Positions 1-11,254 of a stretch of 64,000 nucleotides of DNA are shown here, piece by piece. Source of the DNA: Zelopaecilomyces penicillatus (lineage: Eukaryota; Ascomycota; Sordariomycetes; Hypocreales; Pseudodiploosporaceae). The notes beneath the pieces are model-generated. The model worked only from the letters and a program-made list of their open reading frames with translations. It had not been told where the DNA came from and ran no database searches. The stretch is from the NCBI GenBank assembly GCA_005765155.1, contig VCCP01000001.1, positions 4,774,001-4,838,000 of the forward strand, read 5' to 3'. The position numbers were made by a program, and so were the translations under genes. The first letter of the stretch is position 1. Each line of letters begins with the position of its first letter.

Positions 1-843
1 AAAGCTTCTGCCTCAAAACTCGTCGCGCTCGGTGCTGAGAGGACTGGAGCAAGACTACCGATAGACGCCAAGCTTCAGGAGGCGATTGGCCGGATTTCGC
101 ATGCGGCTTATACCATCATCACACATCCTAACGTGGAAATGACACCTCAGTTCCTTGAGCTTTATATTCACACTCAGGCTCAGCTCGGCCGACCCGAATC
201 GCTACCCTCTGTACTGGAACTTTACGCAAGCAAGCGCAAACCCGTGGTCAAGAATGGGGAGATCCAATATGTCGCCCCGAATGTCAACTCTGCCGCGAGA
301 GCCATCGAAGTTGGCGTCGCCGACCTAGCATTGCAAACAGCCATCGACGCCAAACATCTAGATTCTGCACTTGGCATTATCGAAGCCTCTTACTGCGTGC
401 CAGCCTTTAGACGCCAGAAGCTGATTAAACACGGCTCAGCTCCGGCTATGGGCCTCGCAACACTCCCCTTTGGCATATTTGGCCTCTCTACCGCCTACGC
501 AGCCTACTGGCAAAACACCATGGACATCACAACAGCCACGGGCATTGGCGTCGCAGGTATCTCGGGCTACTTCTTCGTGGTGGGCTCTCTCGGCATCATT
601 GCCAAGCTCAGCAACAAAGACCAGATGAAGCGAGTCACGTGGACGCCAGGCACGCCGTTGCGATACCGATGGCTACGGGAGGAAGAGAGAGCTGCGCTGG
701 ATAAGGTTGCTTGCGCGTGGGGCTTCAAGGAACCTTGGAGGCACGGCGAAGAGACGGGCCCCGAATGGGAGGGGCTGAAGGAGTATATGGGTTACAGGCA
801 GATGCTGCTGGATCGGGTTGAGTTCATGGATGGCATGAGCTGA
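1..843 (+). CDS. Conserved fungal membrane protein, 3' part only (5' truncated by window)
   Basis: The frame is open from base 1 to a TGA at 841-843, so the visible 280 residues are the C-terminal part and the start lies outside the window. The first part is helical and repeat-like, recalling organellar helical-repeat proteins. Two hydrophobic stretches follow, around visible residues 152-172 and 178-200 (APAMGLATLPFGIFGLSTAY, then GIGVAGISGYFFVVGSLGII), and then a charged C-terminus rich in Trp and Arg. The layout fits an organelle or inner-membrane protein, but I do not recognise the family and assign no function. No intron is needed in the visible part. I am confident that it codes and not confident about its role. 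Confidence 0.75.
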   Translation, partial: KASASKLVALGAERTGARLPIDAKLQEAIGRISHAAYTIITHPNVEMTPQFLELYIHTQAQLGRPESLPSVLELYASKRKPVVKNGEIQYVAPNVNSAARAIEVGVADLALQTAIDAKHLDSALGIIEASYCVPAFRRQKLIKHGSAPAMGLATLPFGIFGLSTAYAAYWQNTMDITTATGIGVAGISGYFFVVGSLGIIAKLSNKDQMKRVTWTPGTPLRYRWLREEERAALDKVACAWGFKEPWRHGEETGPEWEGLKEYMGYRQMLLDRVEFMDGMS

Positions 844-1172
844 TTGCTCTCCCCAAAAGCCATAGAGCTCCTTGTTCTGTTACAATTATAATCTCTTGTC
901 TAACTGGCTGTAGCAATAAGATTCCTATACCTCTGGGCCGTCTTTGTGTCGATGCGCCATTCGTCCTTGTTCTTTTGTTTTCTTCATTTAAGGTTTTCAA
1001 TGCACCACTGTTGAACTCAAAAAAATTCCAGACAAGCGTTTTCGGAATGAAGGTGCTCCATAGCTATAAAGCCATGCCCAAGGTTTTTATCCTGTTTGAC
1101 ATCTCTCTACGAAGGAACTAAGAAAAAAGAAAGGAGTGAACTGAACAAAATTCCATACAACCAGACGCCATC
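844..1172. other. Intergenic: 3' flank and MFS promoter
   Basis: About 330 bp without an ORF. It holds the 3' flank of the upstream gene and the promoter of the MFS gene, including a TATA-like element at 1064-1071. Nothing else stands out. Confidence 0.6.
1064..1071 (+). promoter_or_regulatory. TATA-like box of the MFS gene
   Basis: CTATAAAG lies about 100 bp upstream of the MFS start codon at 1173, followed by an A-rich leader. The spacing is compatible with a core promoter and a short 5' UTR. No experimental support. Confidence 0.35.
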
Positions 1173-1694
1173 ATGGTTTCTAGACAGCCGCCCACCCTCG
1201 TTCAGGGGCCGCAGCGGAACCCTGACCCTATTGACTACCTGACCAGTGAGTTCAAAAATGTTGACCTAGAGATCGAAGCAGCATCTCCACCCGCGCAGCG
1301 CATCGTCATCGTCGATGACTTCTGCGTCGTGGGTCTGTCGGAAGAGGACGAGGCCTTTTACCGTGGCTTCTCGCCAGCCCAGCGGCGAAAAGTGCGCAAC
1401 AAGGTCGATCTCCGGCTCATGCCAGCGCTGTCGATCCTCTATCTGTTTGCGCAGCTTGACCGTGCAAATATTGGAAACGCAAAGATTGAGGGCATGAAGC
1501 AGGATATGCACCTGACGGATCATCAGTATAACATCGTGGTGGCTGTCTTCTTTATTCCCTATCTCTTGCTGGGTGAGTTGCGCACAAAGCTCTACCTTCT
1601 TGCCCCCCTGTCCCCCCCTTTTCCCCTTGATGATGGTTCAACGCTGGTTTAGAAGCTAGCCAGCTTGGTGTTGCCCTATAACTACTCAGTACTA

Positions 1695-1726
<32 letters not shown>

Positions 1727-3134
1727 ACAGAGGTTCCAAGTAACATGATTCTTAAAGGCCTTAAAAGACCTTCGATATATCTAGGAGCTTTGGTATTGTC
1801 CTGGGGAGTGGTCATGACATGCCACGGCTTTGCTCAAGATTTCAAGAGTATGCTTGTCATGCGGTTGCTCCTTGGTGTTACAGAGTGAGTCCTCACATTA
1901 ACCAATCCAGTTTTTTCTTTAAATTGTTCCCTCTTTTGTACAAAATGCTTACTATTCTCCTTTATCTTCGATAGAGCTGGTTTCTACCCAGGCACATTGT
2001 ATCTTTGCAGCCAATGGTACCGTCCCCACGAGCTTGCCTTTCGTCTCGCTCTTTTCACAGCCATATCATCCGCCGCAGGCGTCATCTCTGGTCTTTTGGC
2101 TGCAGCTATCGCTAAAATGGATGGCATTGGGGGCTACGAGGGCTGGCGGTGGATATTCCTCGTCGAAGGGGGTATCACAGTAGTTCTTGGGCTCTTGACG
2201 TACTGGTTTCTCGTGGATACCCCAAGTCAATCCGCCAGCTGGCTGGAATCGGATGAGATATGGTACCTAAATGTGCAGAGCCTCATCAAACAGGGCAGCG
2301 CATCCGATGATGATGGCGGCAATGAGAACCCGACGTCCTCGATGTGGCAAGACTTACTAGCCGTTATGGCAGATTGGCGTTATTGGGCATTTGGATTTCT
2401 CTTTCATACGGTCTCCTCATGTGGCTACGGTAAGACTATACCACCTCCCCGCTGTCACTTATGATATTGCCATTTGTATGACCTGTTCAGATGCTAATAT
2501 GTGTTGCGCGTTTTCAGGCCTCAAGCTTACTGCTCCTACCATTGTCCGCGGGCTGGGATATTCAACCACACATTCCCAGATCCTCAGCTCAGTTCCCTAC
2601 ATCTTTGGCGTCGTTTCCTCCCTTGCCGCAGCTCACTTCTCAGACTTTTTCAAGTCGCGTTCGGTTTTTGTCGCGAGCGGCTGCCTCCTCATCATGGCAG
2701 GCTTCGGTACAATCATGGCTTTATTGCCCAACAGGGAGGATAACAAGGCAGGCATAATTGTTGGCATGTCCCTTGTCACAAGCGGCATATACCCAATCGC
2801 TCCTACGGCGGGTAGCTGGGTTTCGAACAATATTGCTCTCTCGAGCAGGAGGGCTATCGGCTTGGCATTTGTCATGGCCCTTGGCTCCATTGGCGGCCTG
2901 ACGGGGTCGTTTATCTATGTTGAGGAACAGGCACCAAGCTTCCCACTTGGATTCAAGGTGTCTTGTGCACTTGCTGGTGCTGGATTTGTGGTTTCCTTGA
3001 TTTTAACCGTATCATATTGGTTGGAAAATCGCAAGAGAGCACTGATGTCGGAAGCAGAAATTATGAGCACTTACACGGAAAAAGAACTAAGAAAGATGGG
3101 AGAAAAGTCTCCCCTTTTCCAATACACATTGTAA
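1173..3134 (+). CDS. MFS transporter, allantoate/nicotinate permease (DAL5, anion:cation symporter) family
   Basis: Model: join(1173..1572,1731..1884,1975..2429,2518..3134), 541 aa. All three introns are GT..AG and the frame is continuous. The first transmembrane block (ILYLFAQLDRANIGNAKIEG) carries the DRxNIGNA signature of the DAL5/Tna1 group. Exon 2 gives the EVPSN helix 2 motif, exon 3 the WRWIFLVEGGITVVLG block that ends the N-terminal six-helix bundle, and exon 4 the second bundle with a PTIVRGLGYS loop. The family moves organic anions such as allantoate, nicotinate, pantothenate or sugar acids with protons across the plasma membrane. The substrate here cannot be read from sequence. Intron 1 has an unbroken run of 25 T just before its acceptor. 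The gene is tail-to-tail with the Pth11-like receptor, 230 bp away. Confidence 0.93.
1702..1726 (+). repeat. Poly-T(25) at the 3' end of MFS intron 1
   Basis: Twenty-five consecutive T directly before ACAG/A, forming the polypyrimidine tract of intron 1 (1573-1730). Confidence 0.9.
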
Positions 3135-3364
3135 TCTACTTGCTTTGGCTATACTAATAAATAAGTAAATATATCATATTTATATGCTACTACTATTTCA
3201 TGAAAACGAATGGTTCCTAGGATATCTCCTTAGGAAATTTTTGGATTTGACAAGAATAACGCTCAAGACCTCCCTCCCTTTTCCCTTTGGTATATCCTCC
3301 TGTAAAGCACAAACACCTGAATTTGTGATCCGAAATTAAAAAACAAAACCCATATAGCCGTACA

Positions 3365-4776
3365 TCAAGGTTTCCGATATGGGTCGCGTTCATATGAGAC
3401 CTGATACTCGGTTGTCTTTCGAATGGAGCCATCCCATTGCTTATCGCGCCTGTGTGCTTTTGGTATGTCATGTAGAATAAACTCTTCGCTTGTGTCGTCG
3501 TTATGCTGGGCAACACTTCGTCCTCGTGTAGCGGCCTGAGTAGGACCTGAATAAGGCTGCCAGCTCTCGTTGGGTGAAGAGGATCTCTGATAGCTGCCCA
3601 ACTTGTAGGAGGGCGCCGAGCCATGCGATTGACCAGATGATGCTGCAGCCGCCACACTGCCAGCACTGCCAAACACTGATGGGAAGATCCAAGCAAGCAC
3701 CATACGGCACATGGGCAAACAAGCGCAGATGATGGCGACGTTTTCCTCAATCATAGTCCAAAGCGTCGAAGCAATGTCATCTGGAGACCTTTGTTAGCAT
3801 AAGGTCACAATGGCATATATTGTTAGGCGCAGTATCGTAGGGGCGACTCACAGGTGATGTCTGGACTGGTTGTGGAGAAATCGAGGGTCGTCGCACGAAG
3901 AATCGAGGTTACCGTGACACTAGAGTCAGGGGTTAGCTCGTCAGTCTCAAAAGGGATTCGGAAACTTCAATAGACTTACAAGCTACCCATCGCAAATACC
4001 AGCATAAGTGCTCGTTTCTGATTGATTGGCAGTTGGCTAGCCCAGATTGGTTGCATTGGCAGAAGTAGAATCAAGACATCGGTTGCGATGGAGTAGCCGG
4101 CATTGGCATACCAGTTTTTGGTCAAGTTAATGCATGTGGGATGGATAGATTTATCCCAGGCACCTCGAATAGGCTGGCATTGCCAAATGGAGAGGCCGGT
4201 GCTGACGACCATGTAGGTGAGAATGATACCCATCAATGTGTAACAACATATACGGAACCATCTCTGTATAAATATTCGAAGGTACAAAAGCAGAATGGAG
4301 GTTTTGGTAAGGTTGATGGTAAGCTTGTAAAAGATTTGCGCAACATAGAATAGCTTTGCACATCGTCAGTCAATACCTCTACCGTAGGAGTCTGGGACGG
4401 GTATGCGGCCTCAAGTGATAGCTACACTTACCTCAAGAGCTAGTAATTTGTCGTTCTTGGGCAAGGAGAAGATGTGCTTGCCAAATCCATAGTTACATGA
4501 AAACATCATGCAAATTTGAACAACTAGGGTGCAAACCTACAGCAAACAATGATTAGATCCCATCAAGACAGAAGAGGAAATGCGTGAATATGAGCCAAGA
4601 CGTACAAATGACACAAGAATGGTGGCATCATCCCAACCAAGCCCTGTCCTCCTTGAGATACGATTGTAAAATCTGATGAAGAGGAAGATGGGAGTGACAG
4701 CGAAGAACACAATGCACGGAATCCGAACATAGTTCGCATGACTCTCATGAGATTTGTCCTGCCCAGGGACAGCCAT
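3365..4776 (-). CDS. Pth11-like G-protein-coupled receptor / fungal rhodopsin-domain integral membrane protein
   Basis: Model: complement(join(3365..3780,3852..3919,3980..4353,4432..4536,4606..4776)), 377 aa. Every intron is GT..AG and the frames join exactly. Hallmarks of the fungal seven-helix Pth11-like family appear in order: RFYNRISRRTGLGWDDATIL at the end of helix 1, NYGFGKHI in the first extracellular loop, LFYVAQIFYKLTINLTKTSI for helix 3, then WQCQPIRGAWD with the conserved Cys, the helix 5 block ATDVLILLLPM, and the TLWTMIEENVAIICACLP block that ends the core. A Ser-rich cytoplasmic tail of about 110 residues follows. No CFEM domain is present. The start at 4776 was chosen because helix 1 follows about 20 residues later; an in-frame codon at 4839 would add a hydrophobic leader. 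Family members sense surface or nutrient cues, but many are uncharacterised. The ligand is unknown. Confidence 0.92.
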
Positions 4777-7700
4777 GGTTTGCAAAATCGTTGAAAAGAG
4801 AAACAAGAAATGGGGCGGCACTTTTTGCAGTGGATGCAATTGCCTCCCGAAGAATTATGGGGGCTAGGAAAATACGATGAGAAACATCCAGGTTTATAAG
4901 TCAATGCTGTCCAAAGACCGAAGAGAGACAGTCTACTGCGGCTTTCAGAATTGGGTTTCGAAACCAGGGCCCAGGCACGCCACCACCCAGTGCTCACAGA
5001 CGAACTCGTCTAGTAGGGATGCAGATGGTGTAGAGAACCTAGCTCGAGAAGATGGTTAGAACTTGGAAGAAGCTGGGATTCTTCCCCAGGTCGCCCCATG
5101 GAGGTAAGCGATCGAGGTAAGGTTGCAATCAAAAGCTGAGGAAGGGTCGCGTGAGGGAGCACGGCCTCAAGCCAGCATAAAGATTGCAGAAAGAATGCCC
5201 AAAATATCGATGCATCTCGAAAGTCTCTTATCCGGCTATTTTGCTCACCTTGTGCAGGCCCTCCATCGGTCAAAGGTTTGGCACAAGCCTTGGGTGTGGT
5301 TCCATCGCGCCGCAACGCCTCCACATTGAAATGGCACAGAAGGTCATTAGGGAGAGAATGGGAAACGAAGAGGCTAGGGGATCGGTGGCAGATCCTGCTG
5401 GCGAGACGGGCAGCGAAGCAAATTGGGAAGGACGGGGCAGGTTTGGAGAATGCACCTCGCTTCCTTGTCCGAGGCTGCATGGGCGTGCTTGTATACGCGC
5501 GCTGAGACCAGGAAGCTGAGTTTAGGGCTGGACCAGTTCTGGCATGAGTATGCTGGCTAGTTGGAAAGCTGACCAGGGGGTACGGGTGTGATGATTTGTT
5601 GGACCGGCCAGCCACCAACAACCAGTCTTCAGCAGAAAAAGCATTAGGAGTCGACATCTACAGCCATTCTTTTGTGCTTTTACGTCGAGTAGAAACTGGC
5701 CCAGTTGTGAGGCCGATCTCATTGTGGGATATGGAGGAACATGGAGGAACCGCTCATCAGATGAGACACTCTTGTGAGCGGGGTGATCTACTCATGCATG
5801 ATAGTTGGGGACGGGTGGGATCGTCGTCGACAGTTCCAGAATGGGTTCATTAAGCCGAAGCTTTTCCCCATCAGCTCTCATCCTTCTGTCAATTTTGCCG
5901 TTTGCCATTGTGAAGGTTACTTATTCATACAAGAAACACATCCAAACTGTATCAATTGCCCTGTGGCGTGTTTGTTTCTCTCTATTGGGTGACTTCACAA
6001 ATTGCCGAGATGTGTCAATGGTGTAGATAGGCGCACGCTCCATCTGTTGGTCTGTGTCTAACGGCAGACTACCGGTACGGTACTCCAATGTTTTCTCATG
6101 TTTGGAGGCTTCTTCTTCGGTCAGCAGAGGGGGTGCGGCGGGCTCCGCACAGCTCGGTGTTGCAGCCATCTGGTCTCCCGTCTCACCGGCCCGCCATCAC
6201 AACCCCTCTTTGCCCCTTCTTGGCGCTGTTCGCCTTGCCTCACTCTAGCGCATGAAGTTTGTCGCACCAGCATAGCGTCCGAGTAGATAGGTATTCAAGT
6301 GATTTGGGTGGATGCGAGTGCGAGCGGCAGTCTAATAATACCTAATGGTCTATGACACCAGACATCTTTGCTGCGTAGTACGGAGTATAGTTATCGGCAT
6401 GATCCTCCCGTGCACACGGCCGCTGTAGTTCTGTTACTTAGATCGATGAGACTGAGGGTCCCCGTCGATCACGGATGATGTGGGTCAGCCGGCCCGCTCG
6501 TGAGTTGTGACACAAGATGAAAAGCATTAACATGATAGAAATAAACATGAAATGCGAAGCTAACATAGTTTGACAACGGAGATTTTTTTGGGGGGGGGGC
6601 TTTTTTAGAGCAGCCAACTGCTTGATCTCAAGACTCCTGCTCACTAGGGACGGCTAGGCTGTTAAATGGTATTATCTTTCCAAAGCGGCGCTTCCTAGTT
6701 CTTTGTCGGTATTTTGATCTCGCTTGACCAATATCTATCATCTTCTATACACCACCACTTATCTTATTATGTTATTGTTCTAAGTGGTCGGATACTGTAG
6801 CGAAATTGATATTGGCTATAACAGAGACAATGACGGAGAAATATGTGGCTATATCAGTGGTATTAAGATGGGGCGCTTGAGTTGAGAGGTCCAACACCTT
6901 CGCTTGTGCTTGCGTAAAACACGGAGCCTTGGCGGATCTCGGGTGTGTGGAGCAAAATGGTGTGGTAGCCCAGAGTGTGTTCTCAGGAACAGATGAAGAC
7001 CGAGGTGCTTTGATTTGGCAACCAGAAGACCAGATGGCGGCGGCTTGACGGCCCCTGTTGGCCGTTAGCGTTTGTTAGATAACGGACAGTTTTCTTCATC
7101 GTCAAGGCTCTCGCCATCCCGCATAGAGTTTGTTGCCACGGTCCATTGCCCAAGACGAGCTGATCAAAACAGGAAAGTTAGCCGTCCATGCAGCACAGCT
7201 GCAGGGGACGGAGACCTCGCTTCTCCGCCTCGGCGTTTTGTGGACGCAGGATGGATTCAAACAGAACCCCATCAAGATGTGTGCTGTGAACCGAGATTTG
7301 AATTGTCGCTTCCTAGCTTGGATGGTCAAGGATTTAGATCGGTTGTTTATTCGCTGTGGGCCCATTTTGAAGCCCAGTCGTCTTCTTTTTTTTTTAAAAG
7401 AACATGTTGGCGCTATGTACGGCGGGGATTGCGTGCCTACACTTTTATTCAGCGCCCTGGTACTCACTTTCATTGTCGCATCACTGAGGGTAATTTCCCT
7501 CGACCATGGCTACTGGTATTATTCTGTTGGTGAAACTAGAGTCTCGCATTACCAACACCAAAGTCGGTGTCTACTCCCATAGTTCCCATTGGTTCCGAAG
7601 CATTCTGCCAAGTCAAAGATGGGTGCTCTGCACATGTCAGAATAGTAGACAGATGCGCCTGCATTGAAGGTCGTTATTTGAAGCTGTGGGAAATTTAAAC

Positions 7701-9378
7701 AACGTTGCCCGCAGGCGTGACTCAAGCACGAGAACACAAGCAAGGTGCCAAGACTCAATGTTAGAGTGAATGTGTTGGAAGAAAAATTGAAATCAAATAG
7801 TGTGAAATGGGGCAAAGAAGTTGCCAACCGAGGTACTGCGTACCTGGCAAATACGAGGAGACTCGGCAGGTCCCCTGGGTGTAAGGCCAGCTCCTGCTTC
7901 CGAGACTCTCTTCTAGGCGAGCCCAGGTCGGAAGGAGAGAAAATCCAGTCCAGTTACCAAATACCGGGGATGGCAATTGAGTTCGCCATGATATTAATTA
8001 GTCGGGAAAACGGGACGACGGTAAGAAAAGGGAAGCCTCTTCTGTACACAGCCCGACTTCGCAACTCTAAATTCGATAAGCCGATGTTTATTCTCACATC
8101 CTCACGGAATGCAAGGCGGGTGGCTTCGTTGGTCAGCCGCCTGACAGGATACAAAATCCACACACAACAGAGCCAAGCTGAAGACAGGTGGGCTCGGCGA
8201 GGGGATTCAACCTCAACCATTGGTGGGACTGATCCCAAGCTAGACTGCAGAATGCAAGGGCCCAGAAAGCTAATATGGACAGGTTGATGAGCCGAAACGT
8301 GGCAACGAACGATTCCAGAGCTGGTTTAATCAATCGCATTCGTAACGCCTCTGGGACGAATCAGCAGTTAACAATAGGAATGTGGCACGGAAGATGACAG
8401 TGCCGCAAGATGTCTACGTCACCCAGGGTCAAGACAGTCTATCCAAACGATGCTCTAGTGAGATGCACCTAGATATTTGGCTTCGCTTGCACTGACAAGC
8501 ACTGCTAGCTTCCTCAACTACGATGCGATCAGAGGCTGGCTTGGCTGGCTAGCTACGGCAGCAGTAACGATGCCACCCATGTAAGCCCACGGTTCATGTT
8601 GATGTAGGTTGAATGTGGCCCCCAACGCCGGGCAGCCGCTTTCCACGGCATGATTTTGAGGTTAATAATTGCCCCGAAGTTGGCCATTGATATCACTGCA
8701 GTTAGTAGCACCACTGTGCCAGGGAGTTAACTAACATCTGCTAACCCGAGCTAACCATTCACCAGTAAGGGCAACAATCCGAGCAGCCCGACGTCGTTGA
8801 ACTGCCAGAGGGAGGTCGCATGGCTGCCCATCATTTCGGAAATAACAAAACAATGCGTGTTGGTTGTGAACCCCGTTGCCAACGTCGTTTTTTCATGCAC
8901 GTTCTCACTACCGAAGTGGGAGGTGGTGGCACGTTGGTGTAGGCTGGTGGTAGCCCAGGCTTGTTAGGGTTGCTTTCAATCTGCCCCTGGCTGGGCTGTG
9001 CTGCGTACTTGTACAGTGGTAACTCACTGTACAAAATAGCACCTACAGGCTGCAAATGGGCTGCCCTCAGGCGACTCGCCCCCAATAACAAATAGCCTTT
9101 AATGATCGACATTCTCCATCGCATCGCTTAAACGGATCCCTTCTGCCTTCGTCTCTTCTCGTCCTCTCCATCCACCAACTCTCTTTGCTTTCCCTTCACA
9201 CCAACAGTGGTTGCTTTTGCGAGTCTTTGCCTGAAGCCTCTTCTCGGTCAAACTCACAGCCCTCTTGCGCCACTCGCGGTCCTCGCTGTTGTCAGGTCTC
9301 CGATCAACTCACCTTCACTTGTACCGTGCACATACCCCTTGCGCCGCTTCAGCAAAGCCAGCCAGGTCTTTCTTCACC
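4777..9378. other. Gene-poor intergenic block (4.6 kb)
   Basis: Open frames here are short, overlap on both strands, and show no family motif, signal peptide or plausible splice chain. The stretch contains homopolymers (a T7-G10 run at 6583-6599, a T run near 7386). Its right end, about 9125-9378, is the CT-rich leader of the alpha/beta hydrolase gene. I saw no tRNA, 5S rRNA or transposase trace, though weakly conserved ncRNA cannot be excluded by eye. Confidence 0.5.
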
Positions 9379-10407
9379 ATGAGACTCAACGCTCTGTCGC
9401 TTCTGGCCACATGCCTCCTCTCAGCTGGTGTTGCCTTCGCCGAGGCCGCTACGGGCACCATTCTCAGCGGCCCGTTTCCAGATGACCTCAATGGCTCCAA
9501 TTTCACATACCCGTACCCAGTCAAGGTCTTCCAGTTCACGAGCCAGGCGCAACAGCTCCAAATGGCGTTTATGGATGTTAGCCCACCATGTTCGCCCAAC
9601 GGAAAGACGGCAGTTCTCCTTCACGGCAAGAACTTTTGCGGCCCAACATGGCAGGACACCATCAAGGCCCTATTAGACGTCGGATACCGTGTCATTGCTC
9701 CTGACCAAGTCGGCTTCTGCAAGAGCTCCAAGCCACTGAGCTACCAGTTCAGCTTGAATCAGCTTGCCTGGAACACGCGTGGCCTATTGGACACCCTGAA
9801 GATTGGCGACGTCACAGTCATTGGGCACTCTCTTGGTGGCATGCTCACCACTCGCTTCGGTCTGCAGTATCCGGATAGTGTCGAAAAGATGGTCCTTGTA
9901 GATCCTGTCGGTCTGGAGGACTACGTTCAAAAGGGGGTTCCTTTCATCAGCATCGACACCAACATGAAGGCTGAGGCTACCTCTACCTATAAGTCTATCC
10001 GTGGTTACGAACAAGAAGTGTATTATGTTGGACAGTGGAAGCCAGCCTATGACACATGGGTTAACATGCTTGTCAATATTTACAACGGCTCCAAGCGTGA
10101 CGCCTACATCAAGAACCAGGCCCAGATTGTGGACTTGGTTTTAACTTCGCCAGTCTCCCATTATTTCAAGGACCTGAAGCCTAGCACCCTCCTCATCGTC
10201 GGCGACAAGGATAAGACTGCCATTGGAGCCCAGTGGTCACCTCCAGAGGTAGCGGCCAAGCTTGGACGCTATAATATCCTTGGGCCTCTAGTGGCAGCTC
10301 AGATCCCCAACTCCAGCTACCACGCCTTCCCCGATCTAGGCCATGCCCCTCAGATTTCTGACCCCGAGCGGTTTCATGAGGTTTTGTTGAAGTGGTTGTC
10401 AAGTTAA
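9379..10407 (+). CDS. Secreted alpha/beta-hydrolase fold protein
   Basis: 342 aa in one exon. I chose the ATG at 9379 although the frame is open further upstream, because it begins a clean signal peptide (MRLNALSLLATCLLSAGVAF, cut near AFA/EA). The catalytic set is visible: nucleophile Ser151 in GHSLGG, acid Asp276 or Asp278 in GDKDKT, and His322 in LGHAPQ. The oxyanion/HG region is LLHGKNFCGPTW and the following strand is RVIAPDQVGFCKSSKP, both typical of the epoxide-hydrolase/haloperoxidase-like subgroup. Several N-glycosylation sequons (NGSN, NGSK) fit secretion. Substrate is unknown; an extracellular esterase or hydrolase acting on small molecules is the reasonable inference. The leader upstream is strongly CT-rich, as in many well expressed fungal genes. 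Confidence 0.93.
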   Translation: MRLNALSLLATCLLSAGVAFAEAATGTILSGPFPDDLNGSNFTYPYPVKVFQFTSQAQQLQMAFMDVSPPCSPNGKTAVLLHGKNFCGPTWQDTIKALLDVGYRVIAPDQVGFCKSSKPLSYQFSLNQLAWNTRGLLDTLKIGDVTVIGHSLGGMLTTRFGLQYPDSVEKMVLVDPVGLEDYVQKGVPFISIDTNMKAEATSTYKSIRGYEQEVYYVGQWKPAYDTWVNMLVNIYNGSKRDAYIKNQAQIVDLVLTSPVSHYFKDLKPSTLLIVGDKDKTAIGAQWSPPEVAAKLGRYNILGPLVAAQIPNSSYHAFPDLGHAPQISDPERFHEVLLKWLSS

Positions 10408-11254
10408 GATGGTGTATTGGATGGAAGGGAGGAACCAGAGAAGTGTATATGATGGGGTATGAGTTCAGGACAGTACCAATGTATATGAAGGTTTTAATAG
10501 TTACTCTGCATTAATTACTCTAATGGTTTATTGAGTTTCCAAATGTTGAATGAATGCCGTTCAAACTTTGCTGCAGAGAGCAATCACGATAACATAGCAC
10601 AGGACACCAATGCCACCAAACTGCAACTGATTTTCCCACAGCGTGAAATGCATAGGTCTTTCATGATAAATCATTGGCATATTTTCAGTATGCTTTCAAG
10701 TTTAAGCGTTTGTCCAATTTCACGTACGAGGGTTCCTTTAGCTATCGGCAAAGGTGCCTCCAAAGTTCCTTTGTCCAGAATAGTTCAATGCCTCATGCTG
10801 CCGCTTTGAAAGAGCACGAAAAACCCGAATAAGAGAACAGCGACTACACTTTCTGCAGCAGAATAGGACAGCATCGATTGAGAAGCGCTCTTTGATGAAC
10901 CTCGATTGAATGGCCACAAAGTATTACAGACGGACCTTTGTTGGGTCAACCCTTTTCTGGATTTCAATGTCGGGGGTGTCATGAACACAATGGGTTGTCT
11001 TTGCTTCGATATCATGAAGATGCTGATTGAGTGATGCCAAGGTACTATACAAACGGTAGTATAACTCGCTCTCTCTGGCAACTGATTCGGTAGACATCAA
11101 TCTCATCACTCAATTTTTATCTTCACAGCTCACTCAACTCGCAACTCAGTCAATATCCCACAACGGTAGGCATTCATCAGATTCACTCACAAGGCCCAGT
11201 ATCTCTCGATCATCTCAACCAACTCACATATATAAACAACTGTGTATATCCGGC
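10408..11254. other. Intergenic, with one weak small-gene candidate
   Basis: Downstream flank of the hydrolase and upstream region of the 269-aa ORF. Apart from the low-confidence minus-strand candidate at 10785-11106, nothing is recognised. Confidence 0.45.
10785..11106 (-). CDS. Candidate small tail-anchored membrane protein (86 aa), weak
   Basis: Two minus-strand frames can be joined as complement(join(10785..10889,10951..11106)) through a 61-nt intron (GTTGAC..AAAG). The product would start MRLMSTESVARESELYY, continue with an amphipathic helix (LYSTLASLNQHLHD) and end in a single hydrophobic segment AVLLFGFFVLF followed by seven residues, the layout of a tail-anchored protein. Each piece alone is too short to be persuasive and the donor site is not the common fungal GTAAGT/GTGAGT. 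No family is recognised. It could be chance, so treat it as a hypothesis for transcript data. Confidence 0.25.

Noticed and set aside
1173..4776. Possible metabolite gene cluster around the MFS carrier
   Set aside because: No backbone or tailoring enzyme nearby; neighbours are a receptor and an unrelated membrane protein.
5010..5657. 215-codon minus-strand frame
   Set aside because: Ser/Arg/His-heavy, opposed by equally open plus-strand frames, no domain or splice context.
7072..7582. Overlapping 150-codon plus-strand frames and a minus frame
   Set aside because: Three frames open at once with Cys/Arg/Phe-rich composition; no start context or motif.
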